From an uncultured Pelagibacteraceae bacterium (GTDB taxonomy: Bacteria; Pseudomonadota; Alphaproteobacteria; Pelagibacterales; Pelagibacteraceae), in contig CACGLS010000005.1 of NCBI GenBank assembly GCA_902573985.1, positions 1 through 33,093 on the forward strand: a DNA stretch of 33,093 bases. The letters are read 5' to 3'. The first letter of the stretch is position 1; each line of letters begins with the position of its first letter. A model generated the notes under the pieces. It searched no databases. It saw only the letters and a list, made by a program, of their open reading frames with translations, and had not been told where the DNA came from. The position numbers and the translations under genes are program-made. Below are positions 25,269 through 31,918 of the stretch, in pieces.

Positions 25269-25883
25269 TTAAAAATTCTGTGTCGCAGCAATGTAAACTG
25301 CTAAAATTAGAAGAACACACGCAGAAATTGTATTTAATAGCTTTGGTTTACTTCTTAACCATACTGAAATTTTTTCAGCTGCTAATCCGTATATCATTAA
25401 CGTTAAAAAATCTAAAACCACGTATGTAATCAATAATATTAAAAACTGTGAAATTATATTTGATCCAAAATTTATAAAAGTAGGAAATATTGTTCCAAAG
25501 AATAAAAGTGCTTTTGGGCTTAAACCTGCTACTAACAATCCGTCTTTATAAAATGAGAGCGGTGATTTTAAATTTTGGTCTTTAGAATTAAAACTTCTAA
25601 TTTTAGAAGTAAAAGTATCATAGGCTAAATAAACTATATAAAATATCCCTGCCCATTTTAAATAGTAAAGGACTTGGGGGTTATCGCTTAAAAAAGAACC
25701 GATTAAAAAAACTACTAAAATAGCTTGAATAGTATTTGCAGATATATCTCCCAAAGCAGTCCAAACAGATCTATTTAATCCATAGTTTAACGTGTGTGAA
25801 ACAATTACAACTCTGGGCGGACCTGGAGAAATAAATAAAAATAAAATGATTTGTAAAAATATTATATAGTCTGTTGGAAACAT
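25269..25883 (-). CDS. LysE family translocator
   Basis: A membrane protein of 204 residues with about six helices and the LysE-family start FLQIILFLFISPGPPRVVIV; LSPKALLFFGTIFPTFINFG is the second conserved part. It should export an amino acid or similar metabolite. An in-frame GTG at 25895 would add four residues, but it lies right against a TATATA hexamer and has no ribosome site, so I prefer the ATG at 25883. It is followed by the livK2 promoter region and is divergent from the DUF2805 gene. Confidence 0.86.
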   Translation of the reverse strand: MFPTDYIIFLQIILFLFISPGPPRVVIVSHTLNYGLNRSVWTALGDISANTIQAILVVFLIGSFLSDNPQVLYYLKWAGIFYIVYLAYDTFTSKIRSFNSKDQNLKSPLSFYKDGLLVAGLSPKALLFFGTIFPTFINFGSNIISQFLILLITYVVLDFLTLMIYGLAAEKISVWLRSKPKLLNTISACVLLILAVYIAATQNF

Positions 25884-25908
25884 TTGATTAGTCACTATAT
25901 ATAAATCT

Positions 25909-26205
25909 ATGAAGAAAAAAAGTTTTATCCCTCAAACAAGAGTTAAAAACCCTGAGCCAAAAGAAAAGGATGATAATTGGATTATTTGGGCTGCTTGGGC
26001 AGATAGGATTACTTTTGAAGAGATTAAAGAAAAAACTGGAAAGAATGAGTCTCAAGTCATTAAAATAATGCGAAAAAATTTAAAACCAGGCTCCTTCCGC
26101 TTATGGAGAAAAAGAGTGCATAATACTAGCATCAAACATAGGAAAAAGTTTCAATTAGGCAGAAAAAAACTAAGAGAAAAAATAAAATTAACTGATATAT
26201 ATTAA
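25909..26205 (+). CDS. DUF2805 / TIGR03643 family small basic protein
   Basis: A 98-residue Lys/Arg-rich protein. The core WIIWAAWADRITFEEIKEKT, SQVIKIMRKNLKPGSFRLW and RKRVHNTSIKHRKKF match the DUF2805 family, which looks like a small helix-turn-helix-like module of unknown function. It could bind nucleic acid, but nothing here proves that. It is first in a plus-strand run with glutaredoxin (2-base gap) and MsrB. TATATA-like sequence lies 5-7 bases before the ATG and no ribosome site is visible. Confidence 0.83.
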   Translation: MKKKSFIPQTRVKNPEPKEKDDNWIIWAAWADRITFEEIKEKTGKNESQVIKIMRKNLKPGSFRLWRKRVHNTSIKHRKKFQLGRKKLREKIKLTDIY

Positions 26206-26207
26206 TT

Positions 26208-26468
26208 ATGAAAAAAGTCACAATGTATACTGGCAATCCTTGCTCATTTTGTGCAGCAGCCAAATCGTTATTGAAAACAAAAAATGTTGAAATTGAAGAA
26301 ATCGATATTTGGGCAGATCCAGCTAACGCTAAAGAAATGTTACAGAGAACAAATGGCGCAAGAACTATTCCTCAAATTTTTATCGGCGATCATTATATTG
26401 GTGGTAATGATAAACTTCAGGAAGCAAACAGAAACGGTGAATTAGATAAAATAATAGATGGAAAATGA
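26208..26468 (+). CDS. grxC: Glutaredoxin 3 (GrxC type)
   Basis: An 86-residue glutaredoxin. The active site is CSFC (C12, C15) in place of the common CPYC. The cis-Pro segment GARTIPQIFIGDHYIGGNDK, with the TIP and GG that bind glutathione, is intact. It reduces disulfides or mixed disulfides with glutathione in the cytosol. The stop overlaps the start of the exported msrB (ATGA). A nearby gshA in the window fits a glutathione-using cell. Confidence 0.93.
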   Translation: MKKVTMYTGNPCSFCAAAKSLLKTKNVEIEEIDIWADPANAKEMLQRTNGARTIPQIFIGDHYIGGNDKLQEANRNGELDKIIDGK

Positions 26469-26917
26469 GGAGAAATTTTTTAAAATATTTAAGCTTAGCA
26501 ATTTTTTCTTCTTTTATTCTTCCTTTAAACTCATTATTTGCTAATACAAAAAAAATTATCAATAAAAACCTTACAAAAAAACAAAAAGAAATAATGTTTA
26601 ACGAGGGCACTGAGAGACCCTTTTCTAGTGATTTACTAAGAGAAAGTAGAAAGGGTTTTTATCATTGCGCTAATTGTGGAAATAAACTTTTTGCTTCTAC
26701 TAGTAAGTTCGACAGTGGTACTGGTTGGCCATCATTTTCAGAGGCTTTACCTGGAGCATTTAAAACTAAGATAGATTATAAATTTGGAATGAAAAGAACA
26801 GAATATCATTGTGCTAAGTGCGGTGCGCATCATGGACATGTCTTTAACGATGGACCAACTAAAAGTGGTAAAAGATTTTGTAATAATGGTCTTTGTTTAA
26901 TTTTCAGGCCTGAGTAA
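26465..26917 (+). CDS. msrB: Exported peptide-methionine (R)-S-oxide reductase MsrB
   Basis: A 150-residue MsrB with an export signal. The N-terminus MRRNFLKYLSLAIFSS has the twin-arginine RRxFLK pattern, a hydrophobic stretch and a cut near SLFAN, so it is probably folded in the cytosol and sent to the periplasm by Tat. Zinc Cys are C68, C71, C116 and C119; the catalytic Cys is C139 in KRFCNNG and C144 could be the resolving Cys. It reduces methionine-R-sulfoxide in proteins. It overlaps grxC upstream and converges on rbsK with a 2-base gap. A cytosolic paralogue lies at 29603-29980. Confidence 0.93.
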   Translation: MRRNFLKYLSLAIFSSFILPLNSLFANTKKIINKNLTKKQKEIMFNEGTERPFSSDLLRESRKGFYHCANCGNKLFASTSKFDSGTGWPSFSEALPGAFKTKIDYKFGMKRTEYHCAKCGAHHGHVFNDGPTKSGKRFCNNGLCLIFRPE

Positions 26918-26919
26918 AA

Positions 26920-27822
26920 TTATTTAATATCTTGGATAAATGGCATAGCATCCCCTGCTCCAAGTTTAGTTGTAGATATTCCAGCAACTTTATTTGCTAA
27001 TTCTAAACACTCTTTTATTGGTTTTTCTTTAGATAACCCAAAAGCTAAACCTCCATTAAAAGCGTCTCCTGCGCCAGTTGTATCAATAGCTTTTACTGCG
27101 CTGGCTTTTATATAAGTTTCTTCTTTTCCATCAGAATAAAACAGCCCTTTTTCTCCTAGCGTAATTATTATTTTTTTAATTCCTAAATTTAAAAGTTTAT
27201 CTGCTGCCTGCTTTGCCTCTTTCTCGCTAGTAATCTTTATTCCAGTATAAAATTCGGCCTCGGTTTCGTTAGGTGTAAAAAAATCGATATTATTATAAAA
27301 CTCTTTTGAAATTTCAGATGCTGGTGCAGGATTTAAAATAGTAATACATCCATTTTCTTTAGCAGTTTTCAAACAATGTAAGGTTACGTCTTTAGGAACC
27401 TCTAATTGAGTTAAAAAAATTTTTGATCTTTTTATTAAATTAATTTGTTTTTCAATTTCACTTATTCGCAAAGAAGTTGGGGCGCCTACAATTACATTGA
27501 TTGCATTTTTACCCGTATTTTGATCAACTAAAATTCCTGCTACGCCAGTTTGTTGATTGCCATCTTGAATTATATTTTCTGTAGAAATTTTATTTTTTTC
27601 AAGAGTTTTAAGAGCTAATTCTCCATATGCATCTTTTCCAATTTTACTAATAAAATTTGTATTTCCTCCAAGTCTTGCAATCGCTATAGCTTGATTGCAG
27701 CCTTTTCCTCCTGGGCCTACATTATATTTTTTTCCTAAAATAGTTTCGCCTATTGATGGGATTTTAGGTCCAGAAAAACTTATGTCAGCAACAAAAATAC
27801 CTAGGACTGTTATTTCACTCAT
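26920..27822 (-). CDS. rbsK: Ribokinase-like PfkB family sugar kinase
   Basis: A 300-residue PfkB-family kinase. It has the N-terminal GPGGKGCNQAIAIARLGG (residues about 36-53) and the C-terminal IDTTGAGDAFNGGLAFGL with the catalytic base D253. The ribokinase pattern GGKGxNQA supports ribose or a similar pentose/deoxyribose as substrate. Phosphorylation occurs in the cytosol. It overlaps ccdA by one base (TAATG), although no functional link is evident. No ribose transporter is in the window, so the substrate is provisional. Confidence 0.88.
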   Translation of the reverse strand: MSEITVLGIFVADISFSGPKIPSIGETILGKKYNVGPGGKGCNQAIAIARLGGNTNFISKIGKDAYGELALKTLEKNKISTENIIQDGNQQTGVAGILVDQNTGKNAINVIVGAPTSLRISEIEKQINLIKRSKIFLTQLEVPKDVTLHCLKTAKENGCITILNPAPASEISKEFYNNIDFFTPNETEAEFYTGIKITSEKEAKQAADKLLNLGIKKIIITLGEKGLFYSDGKEETYIKASAVKAIDTTGAGDAFNGGLAFGLSKEKPIKECLELANKVAGISTTKLGAGDAMPFIQDIK

Positions 27823-28538
27823 TAACCAACTTTAGCGAGAATTGGGAAGGTCGTCAAAATATAATAACTTATTACTTGGATATAATTTGTAGTAATCAAG
27901 ATGCCAGTAATTAATAGAATGGCTCCGCCAGATTTTGTTATAGTTCCATAATATTTTCCAAAACCTTTTTTAGAATTTAAAAATCTACTCATATAGTATC
28001 CTGATAATATAAATGGAATAGCTAATCCTAAGGAGTAAAATGATAATAATAAAATTCCTTTACTAATCGTAGCCTCGGTTGCAGATAGAGCAATTATAGA
28101 TCCTAAAACCGGACCAATGCAAGGTGTCCAACCAAAAGCAAAAGCCGCGCCAACTATAAAAGGAAATGCATAATTATCTTTATAATTTGAATTAGTTTGA
28201 ATTTTTTTTTCAGTGTTTAAAAAAGAAAAATTTAAAAAACCTAACATTTGTAATGAAAAAATAATAATTATTAATCCTGCAACAATCCGTAATTCATTAG
28301 AAAAGAAAAGAAGCACGTTCCCTATTGCAGAAGCGGCCGCTCCAAGTGTTATAAAAACAAAGGAGAAACCTAGTGAAAAAAGAATAGTTTTAGTCAAAAC
28401 TATTGATTTGTCTTTATCTATTTCCCCTAGATCTTTTCCAGTAATATAAGAAATATAACCAGGGATAATTGGAAGTACGCAAGGGGTGAGAAAACTTATA
28501 AATCCAGCCCCAAAAGCAAACGCAAGTTTAATGATCAT
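27822..28538 (-). CDS. ccdA: CcdA/DsbD-type thiol electron transporter
   Basis: A 238-residue membrane protein with six helices. FGAGFISFLTPCVLPIIPGY (Cys at residue 21) and FGWTPCIGPVLGS (Cys in the second half) are the paired Cys motifs of CcdA and the DsbD membrane domain. It moves electrons from cytosolic thioredoxin to periplasmic thiol proteins, used in cytochrome c maturation and other reductive reactions. In this window its clients could include the cytochrome c' and the exported MsrB. A TATAAA hexamer lies 6 bases before the ATG. Confidence 0.93.
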   Translation of the reverse strand: MIIKLAFAFGAGFISFLTPCVLPIIPGYISYITGKDLGEIDKDKSIVLTKTILFSLGFSFVFITLGAAASAIGNVLLFFSNELRIVAGLIIIIFSLQMLGFLNFSFLNTEKKIQTNSNYKDNYAFPFIVGAAFAFGWTPCIGPVLGSIIALSATEATISKGILLLSFYSLGLAIPFILSGYYMSRFLNSKKGFGKYYGTITKSGGAILLITGILITTNYIQVISYYILTTFPILAKVG

Positions 28539-28551
28539 ATTACTTTTATAT

Positions 28552-28580
28552 TTGCCTTTGAACTTTACCGCAATTACAAT
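28552..28580 (+). promoter_or_regulatory. Candidate promoter of the small membrane protein gene
   Basis: TTGCCT (28552-28557) and TACAAT (28575-28580) are 17 bases apart in the 50-base divergent gap. The -10 is 8 bases before the ATG at 28589, so the mRNA would have almost no leader. The opposite strand carries TTGCGG-17-TATAAA for ccdA in the same gap. Confidence 0.38.
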
Positions 28581-28588
28581 ATTGGCTC

Positions 28589-28933
28589 ATGATAATTAAA
28601 TACGCAGGTTTTTTATTCACTCTTTTGTGGTCATATACTTTCATTAAGTCCCAAAGTATTTTTAAAAAAGGATCAGGTATTTTAATTACTTTATTTGTAA
28701 CCAATATATCATGGTTCACATTTATCGCAGCTTGCTTTTATGGGCTTAAAAATTTTAGTTTTTACCATGCACTTCTTGGAATAGCTCTTAGTGTGGTTTT
28801 AGTCCACTTGGCTTTAGCTCGATTAACTTTATTTATCAATAACAAATTTCAGGATAAAAGCACCCTTTTAAAAATTAAAACATTTATTGAGTACTTAATT
28901 TTAATAACTGTTGGATATTTAATATTTTTTTAA
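28589..28933 (+). CDS. Small integral membrane protein of unknown function
   Basis: A 114-residue protein with about four hydrophobic helices (near residues 1-20, 30-50, 58-80 and 95-113) separated by short Lys-rich loops. I do not recognise the family. It has no Cys pair or catalytic motif beyond one Cys in helix 2. It is divergent from ccdA, has a plausible promoter, and its stop overlaps that of the converging histidine phosphatase by a shared TTAA-type end. Coding is supported by the fit to neighbouring boundaries. Confidence 0.65.
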   Translation: MIIKYAGFLFTLLWSYTFIKSQSIFKKGSGILITLFVTNISWFTFIAACFYGLKNFSFYHALLGIALSVVLVHLALARLTLFINNKFQDKSTLLKIKTFIEYLILITVGYLIFF

Positions 28934-29487
28934 AAAGTATTAATTGTAGATAAAACTTTAAAATTCTTATCGGTGATGACTAGTTCGCCAGATCTTGCTG
29001 TTTCTCCAGTTATTGCCAAGATAATTACATAATGTGTAACTAAAACTAGGTTTCCCCCTTTACCATTCCAATTATTTACATATCTTTTCAAGACCTTAAT
29101 CTGCTGTTTTTCATTTTGGTCATATGGTGGAGTATAAGTAGAATTTAATGCAGAAAATTCTTTGAAATTGCCAAAAGCATATTTTGCTGTATCTTTGCAT
29201 CTACACCACTGGCTTGATAAAACTTGATCAATTTTAACTTTTTTTTCTCTAAAGAGTTTGCCAATTTTTTTTGCTTGATTAATGCCCATCATGTCGAGAT
29301 TTCTTTGGGTTTTACAATCATCAATTTTAAATCCTTCTGGGTCTCCGCCCCCAGGAGCTTTAGCATGTCTAATTAAAATAATTTTATCTCCAACCTGAGC
29401 TGGTTTCCAATTTTGTTCTGATGCTAGAGTTTGAAATGAAGTTAAAGAGAATATAATTATCAGTAGGGAAATAATTTGCTTCTTCAT
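28930..29487 (-). CDS. Exported histidine phosphatase family protein
   Basis: A 185-residue protein with a signal peptide (to about residue 23, TLASE). The phosphatase site is IILIRHAKAPGGGDPEGF (R40, H41), with downstream SSQWCRCKDTA and a second catalytic His in LVTHYVIILAITG (H152). This branch 2-like, secreted member would remove phosphate from an unknown periplasmic substrate. It is downstream of msrB/cysE with a 115-base gap. Family is sure; substrate unknown. Confidence 0.87.
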   Translation of the reverse strand: MKKQIISLLIIIFSLTSFQTLASEQNWKPAQVGDKIILIRHAKAPGGGDPEGFKIDDCKTQRNLDMMGINQAKKIGKLFREKKVKIDQVLSSQWCRCKDTAKYAFGNFKEFSALNSTYTPPYDQNEKQQIKVLKRYVNNWNGKGGNLVLVTHYVIILAITGETARSGELVITDKNFKVLSTINTF

Positions 29488-29518
29488 GGTGGATGAAATG
29501 ATAATCTTACAAACTTGT

Positions 29519-29544
29519 GTCGCCTTGGTCTAGAGGACATGACA
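29519..29544 (+). other. tRNA-Glu-like 5' fragment
   Basis: GTCGCCTTGGTCTAGAGG (29519-29536) matches 16 of the first 18 bases of bacterial tRNA-Glu as I remember it from E. coli, followed by ACATGACA, which resembles the rest of the D-arm. No anticodon arm, T-arm or matching acceptor 3' strand follows, so this is not a working tRNA. It lies in the 115-base gap between msrB and the histidine phosphatase gene. Chance similarity is possible. Confidence 0.35.
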
Positions 29545-29602
29545 ATAAAGATTATAATTTTTTGATAAGTTGTATTAAAACACTTAATTGGTTTGTGTAT
29601 AA

Positions 29603-29980
29603 CTACTCGCCTTTTGGTTTAAAGACTAAACAGATACCGTTGTTACAATATCGTTTTCCAGTAGGTTTTGGACCGTCATCAAAAACATGACCATGATGAC
29701 CTCCACATTTTTTACAATGATACTCAGTTCTTGGATAACCAATGTGCATATCTTTTTTTTCTTCGAATACTCCTGGAATAGATTCGAAAAAAGAAGGCCA
29801 GCCTGAACCACTCTCATATTTAGTTGTAGACTCAAACAATTTTGTTCCACACCCAACACAGTGATAAGAACCTTCTCTTTTTTCATGATTTAAAGGACTA
29901 CTACCTGGAGACTCTGTTCCCTCTTGTTTTAAAACATAATTTTGTTCTGGAGTTAAATTTGAGTCCCAATCTTTACTCAT
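29603..29980 (-). CDS. msrB: Cytosolic peptide-methionine (R)-S-oxide reductase MsrB
   Basis: A 125-residue MsrB without a signal peptide. Zinc Cys are C41, C44, C89 and C92; the catalytic Cys is C112 in KRYCNNG, with C117 a likely resolving Cys. It reduces methionine-R-sulfoxide in cytosolic proteins. It shares with the exported paralogue the active-site form NNGxCLxF, so both belong to one subfamily. It overlaps the end of cysE by 8 bases. Confidence 0.95.
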   Translation of the reverse strand: MSKDWDSNLTPEQNYVLKQEGTESPGSSPLNHEKREGSYHCVGCGTKLFESTTKYESGSGWPSFFESIPGVFEEKKDMHIGYPRTEYHCKKCGGHHGHVFDDGPKPTGKRYCNNGICLVFKPKGE

Positions 29981-30548
29981 CTTTTACTTTATCGTCTACA
30001 CCATAAGGTCTGAAGCTACCTTTATTTTCCAACTTGACTGCTCTAGCAGGAATGCCAACCATCGTTGCGTTTTCTGGAACATCTTTTACCACAACTGCGT
30101 TAGCTGCTATTCTTGCATTGTTACCAACTTTAATTGGCCCAATTATTTGTGCGCCAGACCCGATCACAACATCATTACCAATGGTAGGATGTCTTTTTTC
30201 ATGTCGTTGTCTCTCGCTATCTATACTGGGAGAACTCCCACCTAAAGTGACGTTATGATAAATAGTAACATTGTCTCCAATTTCAGAAGTTTCGCCGACT
30301 ACTACACCCATGCCATGATCAATAAATAAATTTTTACCTATCTTGGCCCCGGGATGAATTTCAATACCTGTAAAAAATCTAATTGTTTGTGAAATAATTC
30401 TAGCTATTAAATCAAATCCAGCTTTGTAAAAAAAGTTTGATATTTGATGAAAGAAAACTGCCTTTACACCAGGGTATGTGAGAATGATACTTATTATAGA
30501 TTTTGCCGCAGGATCTCTTTTTTTTATAGATTCTAAATAATCATTCAT
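29973..30548 (-). CDS. cysE: Serine O-acetyltransferase
   Basis: A 191-residue left-handed beta-helix acetyltransferase. It has [19 protein letters not shown], then [20 protein letters not shown] and [18 protein letters not shown] hexapeptide turns, and catalytic His/Asp in the IDHG segment. It makes O-acetylserine for cysteine. I use the ATG at 30548; a longer frame to 30620 would overlap the divergent VOC gene and adds a non-conserved segment. This is a short CysE that lacks much of the N-terminal helical domain of E. coli CysE. A TATATA lies 6 bases before the ATG. Confidence 0.92.
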   Translation of the reverse strand: MNDYLESIKKRDPAAKSIISIILTYPGVKAVFFHQISNFFYKAGFDLIARIISQTIRFFTGIEIHPGAKIGKNLFIDHGMGVVVGETSEIGDNVTIYHNVTLGGSSPSIDSERQRHEKRHPTIGNDVVIGSGAQIIGPIKVGNNARIAANAVVVKDVPENATMVGIPARAVKLENKGSFRPYGVDDKVKDE

Positions 30549-30602
30549 AAGATGTATATAATGACTACTTGATAAATTTAAAGAAGAATATATAAAAACG
30601 CC

Positions 30603-30995
30603 ATGAGTAGACCTTTTCATTTAGCTGTGCCAGCAGGAGACTTAAAGGATTCAGTTCATTTTTACGAGAAAATACTAGAGTGTAAACTAGGTAATAGAGA
30701 AGAAGGTAAATGGATTGATGTCGATTTTTGGGGAAACGAACTAACCTTACACAAAACCAATATGAAATTACCCTCTGAAAGACACGAAGTGGATATGGGA
30801 TCAGTGCCTGTTCCTCACTTTGGAGTACACTTAGAGCCAAAAATATTTGAAAAAATAAAAGAAAATTTAAAAAAAAATAATATTGAATATTTAGATCAGC
30901 CCTATACTCGTTTCAAAGATAAAAAAGAACAACAAGAAACTTTTTTTATTAAGGACCCACACGGGAATGTTTTAGAGCTAAAAACATTTGGCTAA
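30603..30995 (+). CDS. VOC superfamily (glyoxalase/dioxygenase fold) protein
   Basis: A 130-residue protein of the vicinal-oxygen-chelate fold with two beta-alpha-beta-beta-beta modules. [20 protein letters not shown] gives the first metal His (H6), [10 protein letters not shown] a second, and [13 protein letters not shown] the Glu (about E126) at the C-terminus. Members act as glyoxalases, thiol transferases or dioxygenases; the substrate here is unknown. Its stop overlaps the ATP-grasp start (TAATG), which links it to the thiol-biosynthesis genes. TATAAA lies 6 bases before the ATG and no ribosome site is seen. Confidence 0.87.
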   Translation: MSRPFHLAVPAGDLKDSVHFYEKILECKLGNREEGKWIDVDFWGNELTLHKTNMKLPSERHEVDMGSVPVPHFGVHLEPKIFEKIKENLKKNNIEYLDQPYTRFKDKKEQQETFFIKDPHGNVLELKTFG

Positions 30996-31918
30996 TGAAA
31001 GCATATATAATTCACGAAAACGAAGCATGGACTAAACCCCTTGAGTCTCATCTAAATAAACTTGAAGTTGGTTATGAAGACTGGCATGTTGAAAAGGCTA
31101 AAATTGATCTAAGTCAAAGCCCTCCTGAAGGTATTTTTTATAACCGAATGAGTGCGAGCTCACATGTCAGAGGACATAGATTTGCTCCAGAATATACATC
31201 TGTAATTATTAATTGGTTAAGAAGTCATAAAAGACGAATAATAAATGATGGTAATGCTTTAGCATTAGAAATAAGTAAGTCTCTTCAATATTTAAAATTG
31301 AGTGAAAGTGGAATTAAAACTCCTAGATCTATTTTTTGCTCAAGTAAAGAACAGATAATTCAGTCGGCGCGAGATTTTAAAAAACCGTTTATTACAAAAC
31401 ATAACAGAGCTGGTAGAGGTCTTGGAGTAAAGCTTTTTAATAATCAAAACGAATTAGAACAGTATGTTAAAGGACCAGATTTTGAAAATTCAATTGATGG
31501 CATTACAATTTTGCAAGAGTATATTGAAGCAGACCCAAAAGTGATCCATCGTCTAGAATTTGTTAATTCCAAATTTTTATACGCAGTCCAAGTTGACGCG
31601 GGTGACTCGTTTGAGCTGTGTCCTTGCGACAGTAAAAATAATTCTTTAAGCGATAAATCAAACAACCCAGATGGAAACAAGTTTATGATCTTAAATAATT
31701 ATAAAAATCCTGACATAAATAAATATGAAAGTTTTTTGAAAAAAAATAATATTGAAATAGCTGGTATTGAATATATTACTGATAAATCAGGAACTAGATA
31801 CACTTATGATGTCAATACAAATACAAATTATAATTCAATCGCTGAGAAAAAAGTTGGGCAGGATGGAATGTTAGAGATAGCTAAATTTTTAAAAAATGAG
31901 TTAAAAGCCTTTGAATAA
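30995..31918 (+). CDS. RimK/GshB-like ATP-grasp ligase
   Basis: A 307-residue protein of the ATP-grasp superfamily. It has the phosphate/ATP lysine region KKPFITKHNRAGRGLGVKLF near residue 128, the ILQEYIEADPKVIHRLEFV strand-loop near residue 170, and the C-terminal metal site YTYDVNTNTNYNSIAE near residue 270 (D and the two Asn bind Mg). Such enzymes join a carboxylate to an amine using ATP. Placed between a VOC gene and gshA with overlaps on both sides, it is a good candidate for the second step of a gamma-Glu-Cys-derived thiol, possibly a replacement for GshB. Fold secure; reaction inferred. Confidence 0.8.
   Translation: MKAYIIHENEAWTKPLESHLNKLEVGYEDWHVEKAKIDLSQSPPEGIFYNRMSASSHVRGHRFAPEYTSVIINWLRSHKRRIINDGNALALEISKSLQYLKLSESGIKTPRSIFCSSKEQIIQSARDFKKPFITKHNRAGRGLGVKLFNNQNELEQYVKGPDFENSIDGITILQEYIEADPKVIHRLEFVNSKFLYAVQVDAGDSFELCPCDSKNNSLSDKSNNPDGNKFMILNNYKNPDINKYESFLKKNNIEIAGIEYITDKSGTRYTYDVNTNTNYNSIAEKKVGQDGMLEIAKFLKNELKAFE

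Noticed and set aside
30549-30840. Longer cysE start at 30620 and a minus-strand frame up to 30840
   Set aside because: The added sequence would overlap the VOC gene, is not like any CysE N-terminus, and a good ATG with a nearby -10 exists at 30548.
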